From JBKEAJ01 sp047974415 (GTDB taxonomy: Bacteria > Bacteroidota > Bacteroidia > Bacteroidales > Prolixibacteraceae), in NCBI GenBank assembly GCA_047974415.1, contig JBKECH010000011.1, positions 22,666 through 86,665 on the forward strand: a DNA stretch of 64,000 nt. The letters are read 5' to 3'. Position numbers and translations under genes: made by a program. Below the pieces are notes generated by a model that saw nothing but the letters and a program-made list of their open reading frames with translations, searched no databases and had not been told where the DNA came from. Below, in pieces: positions 33,160-42,223 of this stretch; positions within the stretch are counted from its first letter, which is position 1; the number at the start of each line of letters is the position of its first letter.

Positions 33160-33326
33160 AACCCGAAACATGCTCTAGCTCTCTTGTTATGTGCTCCATC
33201 CTCTTCAATATAAACGCTCCGTTGGCTTTTATTTTACTCTCCGTAGGGCGCGCTTCGTTCACCAAAACACTTGTTTTGTCAAGACTGAAGCACCTGCTAC
33301 GGTAACCTAATATATAATTCGGGCTT
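33160..33326 (-). repeat. F2 intergenic repeat, copy C (167 bp, inverted)
   Basis: On the minus strand this copy begins AAGCCCGAATTATATATTAG and ends GCATGTTTCGGGTT, with the conserved core GACAAAACAAG then TTTTGGTGAACGAAGCG. Its ends are inverted copies over AACCCGAA. It faces copy B at 29671 across the GH123/DUF6067-like gene. Confidence 0.65.
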
Positions 33327-33329
33327 AAT

Positions 33330-35600
33330 TCATAGATGTAAACTTATTGTATACTGAGGAAGGGCTGTTACATCCTTCAACATAACTCCTTCTTTTTTGA
33401 TTTGCTTAACAGCATCTTCTGGTATTCCATTTATATTGTCGTCCCAAGGGTATACTCTCAATAAAGTAGAATTATTCATATCTCCATTTAGATAACGTTT
33501 CAGCCCTAACATCCAAGGTTGTCCATGATAGAGATGATCGTTAAGTATCTTGCCATTGCGTTCAGTCGTGGCAGATCCTCCACAATAATCTATTTTTAAA
33601 AATATATCATTTAGATTTTCAGGCAACGAAGTAGGCAAATTAATTTCTCTCTCTGATACACTTATATCTTTAATAGGAAGATTTACACTTATAGGCGGAA
33701 CAGACGTTTTAAAAGCAGAAAAGATTCCTTCTTTTGTCTGCTTTACAATCTTGCCTTCCACCTTCAAGGCATTAGGAAATTCTGGGAACATCTTTAGAGT
33801 AAAATTGTTGTTTGAGAGCTGGTTCATCTGTATAGTGTCTCCACACCAGCTTAAGTCTGCATTGCTTATCATCATGTACTCTTGACCAGCAATTGTTGTC
33901 CGCCAGCAATTCTCAGCTTCTTCTCGACTCAATAGCACTAATATTACTCGCTTTCCATCACTAGATGTCATATCAATATGATTGCCCCCTTTGGGAGAAA
34001 GATAGCTGACACCGTCATTGGTTTCGATACTCCAGCCTTGGTGATTTAAGTTCTTAAGTACCTGAGCATCTACTGCTAATTCGACATCCATCCCTCTAAG
34101 CTTCATTAAGAAAAAGTACTCTGTTGAATCGCGCGAAAAGCGGGCTAATGGCTGTGCTGTTGCATACCTAAGGTTGATTCCATTAATATTCATATTAAAG
34201 GGAAGAATTGCTGTTGTTTCACCCTTCAATAGCATATTTTTTCTTGGAAATTCTATAACTTCATTATTCAAGTTAATACTCATTCTAAACGATTTATCTG
34301 GCATTGGTATACGAACTTGAGCATTATTCATAAAAACAAATCCCGAATTACCTTTAGTTCTTGCTATATACCTCAAGCTTGCTGTATCTTTCGCATTATC
34401 AACGACTTGAGCTGGTCGCGTTACTTGCATTGGTGCTAATTCATTTCCAAAATCATTCAAAAAATGGTGCAGTATTTTCAGACAGCGATACGAGTCTCGA
34501 ACTTCGCCAAATTCTGACAGAGGAGCTTGAAAATCATAAGATTCAGGGTATCCTTTACGTTTTTGACCTGGGGTCTGTGTGCCTCCTTGGAACATGTAGT
34601 AGCCTATCAAATTCATACCTCGTCCTATTTGGTTTTGCAAGTGAGCCTCAACAATAGCAGGGGCAACTGAGAATCGATTATTAAGCTCCATCTGAGAGCC
34701 ACAGCCTTGTTCACACAGTCCTCGGGGATATTTGTCGGGATCATAATATAGCCGTCCACCAAATGCAGAGTTCAAAATCCATTGATCATTGCCGTATAGG
34801 AAGTCGAGGGTTGCTGTGCCTCCACCTGCTTCCCAGCCTCGATAGGGATAAGAACCTTGCAGGGGCAGGAAGCCAAAACGGTCGTCATGAAAAACAGAGT
34901 TCGCTGTTAATGAAAAATAAACAGGCTTCATATCTAAATCCATAGCAATCTGTTTAAGGGAGTCTGGATGCTCTGGTTGTCCATCCGCATATTCATTTTC
35001 AACTTGCATTCCAATTATTGGTCCACCTTCTTCAAAGAATTTACCTTTCACTTGTTCGGCAACCTTGCTATAATACCTTCGTGTCTCATACAAATACCCC
35101 GAATCATTGGAGCGACGCCCCTTCATTGTGTCAATCCATGCAGGTAAACCTCCGTGCAGTAGTTCGGCATTGCAGTAAGGTCCTACTCGCAACCACACGT
35201 ACATATCATTTTTTTTGCATAAATCAATAAATCGAGATAAATTACAATCTCCAGACCAGTTCCATTGTCCACGAGGATTCTCATGGGTTTCCCAAAAAAC
35301 ATAAGTGGCAATAATATCTATTCCTGCACTCTTCATCTTCCGGATCTCTTCTTCCCAATACTGATGAGGGTATCTAGTGTAATGGAATTCTCCCATAATC
35401 GGTATCCAAGGCTGTCCATTGCGAGTCAAATATTGGTTGTTGACACTTAATCGACAGCCGTCAGGACTAAGCCCATCGAAACTAAACACTTTTTCAACAG
35501 GCTTGTCTTTCAACTCTCTAATATCTAGCTCATATACTTTATCATATGAACAAGAACTAAATCCTAGAATAAGTAACAAGGTTAAATAATGAACTCTCAT
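33330..35600 (-). CDS. GH35 family beta-galactosidase lipoprotein
   Basis: A 756-residue lipoprotein (signal ending GFSSC, Cys17). The N-terminal TIM barrel matches GH35: PIMGEFHYTRYPHQYWEEEI, GIDIIATYVFWETHENP, LRVGPYCNAELLHGGLPAW and IGMQVENEY, where Glu203 is the expected acid/base. The nucleophile segment differs from the usual TEFWxGWF; Glu297 in GLCEQGCGSQ is the likely equivalent. The remainder is beta-domains. It would remove terminal beta-linked galactose at the cell surface or in the periplasm. It starts 13 bases after the GH-D gene and belongs to the PUL 1 operon. Confidence 0.85.
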   Translation of the reverse strand: MRVHYLTLLLILGFSSCSYDKVYELDIRELKDKPVEKVFSFDGLSPDGCRLSVNNQYLTRNGQPWIPIMGEFHYTRYPHQYWEEEIRKMKSAGIDIIATYVFWETHENPRGQWNWSGDCNLSRFIDLCKKNDMYVWLRVGPYCNAELLHGGLPAWIDTMKGRRSNDSGYLYETRRYYSKVAEQVKGKFFEEGGPIIGMQVENEYADGQPEHPDSLKQIAMDLDMKPVYFSLTANSVFHDDRFGFLPLQGSYPYRGWEAGGGTATLDFLYGNDQWILNSAFGGRLYYDPDKYPRGLCEQGCGSQMELNNRFSVAPAIVEAHLQNQIGRGMNLIGYYMFQGGTQTPGQKRKGYPESYDFQAPLSEFGEVRDSYRCLKILHHFLNDFGNELAPMQVTRPAQVVDNAKDTASLRYIARTKGNSGFVFMNNAQVRIPMPDKSFRMSINLNNEVIEFPRKNMLLKGETTAILPFNMNINGINLRYATAQPLARFSRDSTEYFFLMKLRGMDVELAVDAQVLKNLNHQGWSIETNDGVSYLSPKGGNHIDMTSSDGKRVILVLLSREEAENCWRTTIAGQEYMMISNADLSWCGDTIQMNQLSNNNFTLKMFPEFPNALKVEGKIVKQTKEGIFSAFKTSVPPISVNLPIKDISVSEREINLPTSLPENLNDIFLKIDYCGGSATTERNGKILNDHLYHGQPWMLGLKRYLNGDMNNSTLLRVYPWDDNINGIPEDAVKQIKKEGVMLKDVTALPQYTISLHL

Positions 35601-35613
35601 AATGCTTATTTAT

Positions 35614-37881
35614 CTAATTCGTTTTAATAAACTGTATCTGCCACGACATCGACGAGGTTTGGGTTGGTGTATACTTTAATTTCAGCAACTTTCCCTCTTG
35701 TTCTACCTCTGCAGGATTTCCATTTATACTTGCTGATTTATAACTAAATTCTTCTGGCATGTAAAAAGTCATCACATACTCGTCATCCACAATTACCCTA
35801 CTTCTTCCATTGAGCACTTTATTGTGCCATATCATCATTTCTATTTCTGCCGCACCTTGCGAAAGATGTCTATTCGTAGACACCAGCTGGGGTCGGTCTA
35901 ATTTTTCTCTAATAGCCCATGACTCAATACCGTTTGCAAGCAGAGTCGACAGCTGAATACTGTTTTTTACAACACCCAACATTTGGTCTCTCCAAAACTC
36001 GTATACAAGATACTCTTTGGAGGGGTCAAGTCCTAAATCTGACAAAGACACAGTAGTTTCAGGTAAAGGAGCTTGTCCACTTCCTGCCCAATTAATACGA
36101 TGCAAGACAGCCCAATTTTCATAGTCTGTATTAAACTCGTTCAACCAGAAAGGACAAACCGCTCCAAACTGGTCAGCATCACATGGAGCTGGCTCTGCTC
36201 CACTAACAATTTCTGTTCGCAAGTGTGTTTTTAGCCAATCTGATTTCTGTGGGTCATAGTCATATAACTGACCTGGCACCGAAAATAGAACTGGCGATGA
36301 GCGCCGTAATCCATGCAGGTTATCGTCATCAGTATACACTTCAGGCTTATCGCTCAGTAACAGCATTACTCCTGCAATAGATGCCAGAGCTGGGCGAATA
36401 ATAGTTTCATTCTTTACTGATTTAACTGCCGACACTTTAGTTATATTCCCTGCTCCTTGACCAGCCTTTTTTGGCAAGACATCACAGTGGTCTGGGTCGT
36501 TACGCCATACAATGCCATTCCATGAATTATATTGTTGCATAGTAACAGGACCGTACCCATCTCCACCAATACGACATGCATCTACAAGCCCTATGGACTC
36601 GGGTAAAACTCCCCAACAAGAGAGGATAAAGCTTTTATCTCCCATTTCTTCTCTGGCAACTCTCAAATAAGCTCTCAACAAGTCATCAGGTTTTATACCT
36701 TGTTCTTCACACCATTCCAAATTATTATTTACACAATCGTATAAAAGATGTCTCAGCTGATCAATCTTAACGTATTCAATACCTGCATTTTTAAAACCCT
36801 TAAAAACAGGACGAATCAGAGCTTCTACAACTTCATCCTTGGTGGCATCCATGGTGTAGCCTACCCAAGGTGCTGCCATTGGTTTCCCAGATGCATCTTT
36901 TACAAACCAATCTGGATGCTCATTAACGGTGGCCTCATCAGAAAAGAAACACCCCATCCAAACAGCAGGAGCAAATCCCGATTTTTTGACCGAGCTGACA
37001 TAATGAGTGAGCCCTCCAGGGAATAAGTCTTTTTTCCAATCTAACCATGTGGTCGGACGCCCACCAAAATATCCATTCGACTTTTTACAGTTCTCTCGTC
37101 CTTTATCAAACTCTCCTTGAAAAACATCATCTATTTGAATAAAGCGGTATCCATAATCAGCAAAATGTTTTTCTTCCCAAATATCAAGAAGGCCCTCCTG
37201 AGTTTCTTCATTAAACTCTCTAAAAAATGCCCACCATGAGGACCACCCCATAATTGGATCTTTGTAAACCTTATAAGTCCACGGCTGAAAATGAGCTAGA
37301 TTCTTGTGCATCTGATAATAACGAGGGCGAAAGATTATCTCAACTTCATTCTGAGGAAATGATAAGTCAAAGCGACATGTGCCGTCAATATTCCTGGAAG
37401 CTTGAATTTTAGTGCCTTCTGGGGCCTCCAACATCCAATCAAAGTTACGGTCATAGACAGCATTGTTACGCAAGTTGTTGCTCAGTCCATGAGAGGTACG
37501 CACCAAAGGGAATTCTTTCTGAGGATTGCCACGTGTCTCTGCGGCAAGCGCCTCGCTACTACCATAGACCACAGTTTTGAAGTTCTTATTTTCAAAAGGT
37601 TTGATAGTAATCGTTTGTTCAACTTGTTCTCCTGACTGAACTTTAGTTAAAAATTGCACCTGTGATGTAAATTCAGCATTAAGTATTATGCCTCCATTAT
37701 AACTCATTGTTAGACGTTTCCCGTCGGGAGACAAAGATACAGAAGCGGGGGCATTTTCTGGAGCTCCAAACGACACTGCTGTTTCTTTATCACACTGAGC
37801 ATAAATAACTTCAACGCTCAATGGTGAAAATATCATACAAATAGAATATAACAAGATGTTGCACATTAATCTTTTAATCAT
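35614..37881 (-). CDS. Clan GH-D (GH27/GH36-like) alpha-galactosidase-type hydrolase
   Basis: A 755-residue secreted enzyme (signal peptide ending VIYAQ). After an N-terminal beta-domain (about 30-205) the TIM barrel opens with DPIMGWSSWWAF and FIQIDDVFQG (Asp251, Asp252), contains the nucleophile motif YVKIDQLRH (Asp374) and an RxxxD motif RIGGDGYG (Arg437, Asp441) that fits the clan GH-D acid/base. The C-terminal part is beta-rich. Retaining alpha-galactosidase (or alpha-N-acetylgalactosaminidase) activity is expected from the clan; the exact family is undecided. Its gene starts 17 bases after the GH110-like gene. Confidence 0.8.
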   Translation of the reverse strand: MIKRLMCNILLYSICMIFSPLSVEVIYAQCDKETAVSFGAPENAPASVSLSPDGKRLTMSYNGGIILNAEFTSQVQFLTKVQSGEQVEQTITIKPFENKNFKTVVYGSSEALAAETRGNPQKEFPLVRTSHGLSNNLRNNAVYDRNFDWMLEAPEGTKIQASRNIDGTCRFDLSFPQNEVEIIFRPRYYQMHKNLAHFQPWTYKVYKDPIMGWSSWWAFFREFNEETQEGLLDIWEEKHFADYGYRFIQIDDVFQGEFDKGRENCKKSNGYFGGRPTTWLDWKKDLFPGGLTHYVSSVKKSGFAPAVWMGCFFSDEATVNEHPDWFVKDASGKPMAAPWVGYTMDATKDEVVEALIRPVFKGFKNAGIEYVKIDQLRHLLYDCVNNNLEWCEEQGIKPDDLLRAYLRVAREEMGDKSFILSCWGVLPESIGLVDACRIGGDGYGPVTMQQYNSWNGIVWRNDPDHCDVLPKKAGQGAGNITKVSAVKSVKNETIIRPALASIAGVMLLLSDKPEVYTDDDNLHGLRRSSPVLFSVPGQLYDYDPQKSDWLKTHLRTEIVSGAEPAPCDADQFGAVCPFWLNEFNTDYENWAVLHRINWAGSGQAPLPETTVSLSDLGLDPSKEYLVYEFWRDQMLGVVKNSIQLSTLLANGIESWAIREKLDRPQLVSTNRHLSQGAAEIEMMIWHNKVLNGRSRVIVDDEYVMTFYMPEEFSYKSASINGNPAEVEQEGKLLKLKYTPTQTSSMSWQIQFIKTN

Positions 37882-37898
37882 ATCTATATTATTTTAAT

Positions 37899-39659
37899 TT
37901 ATTTATAATTTTGAATTGCTCTATCTTTTAGTTTGGCTTTATCTGAGTAATTGTTGTACATCTGTATTTCGGAGGAGTACCGAACGTTCACTGGTAATTT
38001 ACATCCGCTAAACACATTATTGCGTACGGTTGCATTTGTTGTTCCTTTTATTGAGATTCCGCACTCTGTTCCCTCTCCTTCGATTAGGTTGTTTTCAATT
38101 AGTACATTCTCATGAATTCCAGCTACACTTATGTTCGGAGCCTTTACATTAATTGCGATGGCACTTGCGTTATCATTTGTTCCATCGCCACGTCCGCAAC
38201 GAATAATTCGATTATTTCGGATTATCACATTTCTCGAACCCGCCCCTTCTCGCCAATCTCCTTCAGCACCTATGTGAATCGCTGTTCCGGTGCTCTCTCG
38301 CATGGTGCAATTTTCAATCAGCACATTACGTGTTTTCACAAGAACTGCTCTTGCCAAATGGCTGCCAACGTAGCTGTTTACAAACTCAAGTCTTGGCAAA
38401 CGAGTGACATCTATTAGATAATAATTGTCAATATCATCTGGAAGCGCTCTGTCTAAGCTAATAACAGTTTCCCATTTATTCTGGAATGTGTCCGAACGTG
38501 TAACTACAAATTTATCTACAACTTCCAATGTATTCTTCGAAACCAACTCCAAAGTATCCTCAGGGTCTGGAAAGTCAAGAACCATTGCGTGGGTTCCCCA
38601 TGCTTTTTCCATCTGAATAGCGTACGAAAGATTTCCTATTTTACGAGTAATAATCTGATAGTAGCCATGTACATTGGTTGCATCATCTCCCTGTCCCTCA
38701 AACATACAGCCCTCAAAACGTATTGTTCCCTTACAAGACGTAAAATGAGTTGCATCGGTGTTAGTAGACTGATAATATCCAGGACGCGGTACAATTCGCA
38801 ATCCTTTCATAAGAATATCTGTCGAACGATGTCCAACAATCCCCATACCAGGTTGAGCATGAATGGTAACTTGATCTAGGGTAGTCTTCTCAGCCTCGTT
38901 AATAAGAATAGCTGGGCGGAAATGAAATGTATGATTTATCAAAGCAACATTACCTATTAGATCTTGCGGATAAGATGCCCATATACGAAGGACCCCATTA
39001 GCAATTACCTCACTTTTTGATGGAAAATAAATAGAACTCCCCATCAATCGATTCTTAGAAAGATTCCAAAACATTATCCGTGTAATAAGCATCTTATTAG
39101 GATTACAAGAATCATCGGTAAGGCTCACATCAAAATAATCATCAGTTTTGTTTATAACCTGCCCTTCACTGTATGGCATCGTTTTATAATCTATAGTTAG
39201 ACCTTTTACTGTGACATTTTGACAATTTTCAAGTGTAAGCGGTTCCATCCACCCCTCTACCATAAAGACAGCTCCTGTTGCATCAATATTAAGCCCCTTT
39301 ACTCCTGCAAAATCAAGCCCTTTAGTATAAGGGTAATATGGCGTATAGATAACATCTTGTGGATTCTTCCCCATTTTGCCATCCATTATATCGTTCATAA
39401 GCTGAATAGCCTTCTCTTCTCTGATAACATACACTCCTGTGGGGATGGTTAAATTTGTAATTTCTTTTTCACGACAAAAATCGACAGCTTCTTGGATTGC
39501 ATTGCGATCATTGAGAGTATCATTGGGAGTAGCCCCAAAATCTATAACAGAGACCGATTCCTGAGCAAATGTAAGCTGCTCTTGAGCTAATAACAATAAT
39601 CCGATAGCTATGAGCAATATTGATCTTCTAATTTTACTTAATATCTGACTTAACTTCAT
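37899..39659 (-). CDS. GH110-like right-handed beta-helix glycosidase
   Basis: A 586-residue secreted protein (signal ending LTFAQ, about residue 33) with parallel beta-helix repeats (NVTVKGLTIDY, NVLIENCTMRES, NVIIRNNRIIRCG, NATVRNNVFSG). It is a distant relative of the neighbouring GH110: the aspartates in NTDATHFTSCKG (Asp302) and GQGDDATNVHG (Asp325, Asp326) stand at offsets 0, +23 and +24, exactly as in that protein. The flanking loops differ, so the linkage or substrate may differ. Its start overlaps the end of the GH110 gene by 26 bases, indicating tight co-translation. Confidence 0.75.
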   Translation of the reverse strand: MKLSQILSKIRRSILLIAIGLLLLAQEQLTFAQESVSVIDFGATPNDTLNDRNAIQEAVDFCREKEITNLTIPTGVYVIREEKAIQLMNDIMDGKMGKNPQDVIYTPYYPYTKGLDFAGVKGLNIDATGAVFMVEGWMEPLTLENCQNVTVKGLTIDYKTMPYSEGQVINKTDDYFDVSLTDDSCNPNKMLITRIMFWNLSKNRLMGSSIYFPSKSEVIANGVLRIWASYPQDLIGNVALINHTFHFRPAILINEAEKTTLDQVTIHAQPGMGIVGHRSTDILMKGLRIVPRPGYYQSTNTDATHFTSCKGTIRFEGCMFEGQGDDATNVHGYYQIITRKIGNLSYAIQMEKAWGTHAMVLDFPDPEDTLELVSKNTLEVVDKFVVTRSDTFQNKWETVISLDRALPDDIDNYYLIDVTRLPRLEFVNSYVGSHLARAVLVKTRNVLIENCTMRESTGTAIHIGAEGDWREGAGSRNVIIRNNRIIRCGRGDGTNDNASAIAINVKAPNISVAGIHENVLIENNLIEGEGTECGISIKGTTNATVRNNVFSGCKLPVNVRYSSEIQMYNNYSDKAKLKDRAIQNYK

Positions 39660-41451
39660 TTTTATATATGTTTTGCATGATAAGATCCAAACCTGCCTCT
39701 CCTTTCATAGTATTATTTAAAACGCTCACCTTCTCACAAGCATTCAAATCAATAATGGCAGGAGACTGAACTTCCTTTAAAAAAGCAATTTTGTTATTCT
39801 CAAAAACTAAATTAGACACACTTTTGGCTGTAAGCACCCCACTACTTATCAATTCGAAGGTATTGTTCTCTATGCGTATATTAGAATGCACTGTTTTATT
39901 AGGAACATTTTTTTTGTTTTCAGGGGAGATGGCTATAACATACGATGCAGGAGGCTGATTATACGCACATCCTACAAACTTGTTATTGCGTATCGTTACG
40001 TCTCTAACTGGGCCTGATTCAAACCAGTTATTCGCATCATCTGCAATCAGGATAGCATGCATGCCAGTGTGATAAAACATATTGTTCTCAATCAGCACTT
40101 TTCCTCGTGTAGTCATCAACACACCTCGTGTATTAGTGCGCTCAAAGTGGCAATCCCGTATAGTAACATCAGGGCAATATGTAATATTTTCAAGACAACC
40201 TCCAACTCTCGCCGAGGATGGTAAAGCTCCTTCCAACTCTATCTCAAGCTCTCGTTTATTTATCATTCTAGAAGACTTAATCTTGCCAAAGGATTGGTTT
40301 AATAGTGTTTCAGGATTGGTAAATGCGACTGAATCACCTGCGAAGAATGCTTTAAAGCCATAGGTCTGGTGATGCATGAAGCGAACTCGCATTTTGTTAT
40401 CTTTAATTGAGGTAATCTTCAGATGAGTACCATGTACGTTGACAGGGTCGTCGTGTGTCCCTGATGTATGACAAGCTTCAAGTAATATCTGACCTTTGCA
40501 TCCCGAAAAATGAAAACAATCAGCAAAAGAAGCTATTAGCCTACCAGAACTAGGAGTAGGAGCAACTTCAATATTAATAAATGACACATTCTCAGAAAAC
40601 TGCGAGATAATTCCCATTCCATGCATGTAGTGTATATTAATAGCATTTAATTCAATATCCTTAGATTGATTTATAAAACCACCAACATTGTCGCGATAAG
40701 GGTCTCGAACGGTCAAAACCTCGCCTTCGTTATAATCCGCGGTGTTAAAACGACCACGAAAAGCAAGTTCCTGGCAACCTTCATCTTTGGCATAGGCCTG
40801 TAAAAATGGATTGAATGAGCTGTAAGTCATAGTTTCAGACTGAGGAGAGAACTTTATGGTATGAAAGTTATTGCATTTCCACGCATCTCCATAAAAAACT
40901 ATTTGCCCTCCTTTATCAATAAAGTAACGACTGTCGCGATGTATACGAGCTCTAATTAACGTATCACTAACAGACAATAGCCTCAGCTCTGACATTGTAG
41001 GTCGTTCGTAATCAAAATTAAGACCTTTCAATTTTACATTTTTACTGTTAATCAACACAAAAGGAACTATTTTGCCATGAAGAACAAATGTTGTATTACT
41101 GCCCTCAATTGTAATATTTTCCATGTCTTCAATGAGCATCGCTATATTTCTCTCCTTAGACAAGGTATCATTCTCGGTAGAATTTGAAATATAAAGCTCC
41201 TTTTTGAAAGCTCCATCAGTCCACAGATCAATACGCCCTTCTGGGAACCTAAGAACGACATCCGACTTACCTTTACACGCCTCAATTGTTGCCCGAATTG
41301 CAGCTGATGCATTCTGAAAACTTTTGGCTCGCACTCCGTAGTCGCTAGCATAAACAACATGTTGAGACTTGGCATATTGAGCCTTAACAAATAGTAGAAT
41401 CAGTACTAATGCAAAGAAAACAAGCCCGTTATTTGTACATCTATTATTCAT
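39634..41451 (-). CDS. GH110 family alpha-1,3-galactosidase
   Basis: A 605-residue secreted beta-helix enzyme. It follows known Bacteroides GH110 proteins closely: VVLRFPEGRIDLW, NFDYERPTMSEL, VLTVRDPYRDNVGGFIN, INIHYMHGMGIISQFSENVS, GTHDDPVNVHGTHLKI, FERTNTRGVLMTTRGKVLIE and HAILIADDANNWFESGPVRD. Asp311, Asp334 and Asp335 correspond in spacing to the catalytic aspartates reported for characterised GH110 enzymes (from memory). GH110 is inverting and removes alpha-1,3-linked galactose from blood-group-B-type or linear structures. It is the first hydrolase gene of the PUL 1 operon after the SusC/SusD/lipoprotein genes. Confidence 0.92.
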   Translation of the reverse strand: MNNRCTNNGLVFFALVLILLFVKAQYAKSQHVVYASDYGVRAKSFQNASAAIRATIEACKGKSDVVLRFPEGRIDLWTDGAFKKELYISNSTENDTLSKERNIAMLIEDMENITIEGSNTTFVLHGKIVPFVLINSKNVKLKGLNFDYERPTMSELRLLSVSDTLIRARIHRDSRYFIDKGGQIVFYGDAWKCNNFHTIKFSPQSETMTYSSFNPFLQAYAKDEGCQELAFRGRFNTADYNEGEVLTVRDPYRDNVGGFINQSKDIELNAINIHYMHGMGIISQFSENVSFINIEVAPTPSSGRLIASFADCFHFSGCKGQILLEACHTSGTHDDPVNVHGTHLKITSIKDNKMRVRFMHHQTYGFKAFFAGDSVAFTNPETLLNQSFGKIKSSRMINKRELEIELEGALPSSARVGGCLENITYCPDVTIRDCHFERTNTRGVLMTTRGKVLIENNMFYHTGMHAILIADDANNWFESGPVRDVTIRNNKFVGCAYNQPPASYVIAISPENKKNVPNKTVHSNIRIENNTFELISSGVLTAKSVSNLVFENNKIAFLKEVQSPAIIDLNACEKVSVLNNTMKGEAGLDLIMQNIYKNEVKSDIK

Positions 41452-41696
41452 ACGTTCATTATTTTTAAGTTTTTTGATATATAGCTCTAAAGTAAGTTAT
41501 AAAACTATCATATCAGTCCAACAATAGACTTTTTTATTGATAAGTAATCTTTCTACTAATACAAAACTGCCCACAGATGAGCCTCAGTGTTGTCATCCAA
41601 AAACTAATGCCTTCAGATGACATCACACTAAAACATTTACATTATAATCCCAACCTTGAGATATAATTTTCATAATAATAACAACGGATAGCACAA
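41452..41696. other. Gap between GH110 gene and PUL 1 lipoprotein
   Basis: This 245-base AT-rich gap separates the transport genes from the hydrolase genes. I found no TAnnTTTG box on the minus strand and no strong terminator. The perfect 12-base palindrome CTAGTATACTAG (41697-41708) overlaps the stop codon of the lipoprotein. Confidence 0.4.
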
Positions 41697-42200
41697 CTAG
41701 TATACTAGAGGCTTTATTGCAACTACCCAATCCCTACATGTTACTCCATCAGCAGCAGTTATCCTATATTTTCTAGGAGAGGAGAAATCCCCCAAAGTGC
41801 CCAATTCTGGAGAATCTCCCAAGGGCTTAATTGTAGCAGCTGTCGAAATATTCATATAGACGACAATATTTGTCAATTTTACTTTTTGTCGCTCCTCTTC
41901 AGTAAATGTTCCACTCGCATCGGGAACCCTTACAGTAACTATTACTGAATCTAAATCAGCGTTTGAGGCTTCTGATAGAACAATTTGCTTACTTACTTCC
42001 AAATTTAAGTATTCAATAATGGCAGAACTATCAATCCACTTATCGTTAGGATTTTTATAACGATATTCTACAAAAACATTTGCAATTTGAGCCTCATCAA
42101 ATGCAGGCAAATCATCTAGACCACTCTTCAAACAAGAGCTAAACGCCACAGAAAAGACACACAAGAGCAAAAAATAGCTTATTTTATTTTTATCATTCAT
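41697..42200 (-). CDS. PUL-associated lipoprotein (SusE/F position)
   Basis: A ~167-residue lipoprotein if started at MNDKNKISYF; the frame is open for ten more codons, but MNDK directly precedes a good lipoprotein signal (FSSC). The C-terminal part, LGDFSSPRKYRITAADGVTC followed by RDWVVAI, resembles the Ig-like/DUF5018-type repeats (DFS.P..Y.VTAEDG) seen in surface lipoproteins next to SusD. It starts 23 bases after susD. A surface glycan-binding role is inferred from position only. Confidence 0.6.
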   Translation of the reverse strand: MNDKNKISYFLLLCVFSVAFSSCLKSGLDDLPAFDEAQIANVFVEYRYKNPNDKWIDSSAIIEYLNLEVSKQIVLSEASNADLDSVIVTVRVPDASGTFTEEERQKVKLTNIVVYMNISTAATIKPLGDSPELGTLGDFSSPRKYRITAADGVTCRDWVVAIKPLVY

Positions 42201-42223
42201 AATATTTACTTTTAATTTGAAAA

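Larger units (their letters stand above)
32911..33329. other. Intergenic region with F1 and F2 repeats inside PUL 1
   Basis: These 419 bases between the GH35 gene and the GH123/DUF6067-like gene consist mainly of a full F1 copy (32931-33072) and an inverted F2 copy (33160-33326). No promoter box stands out and no coding sequence is supported. Confidence 0.6.
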
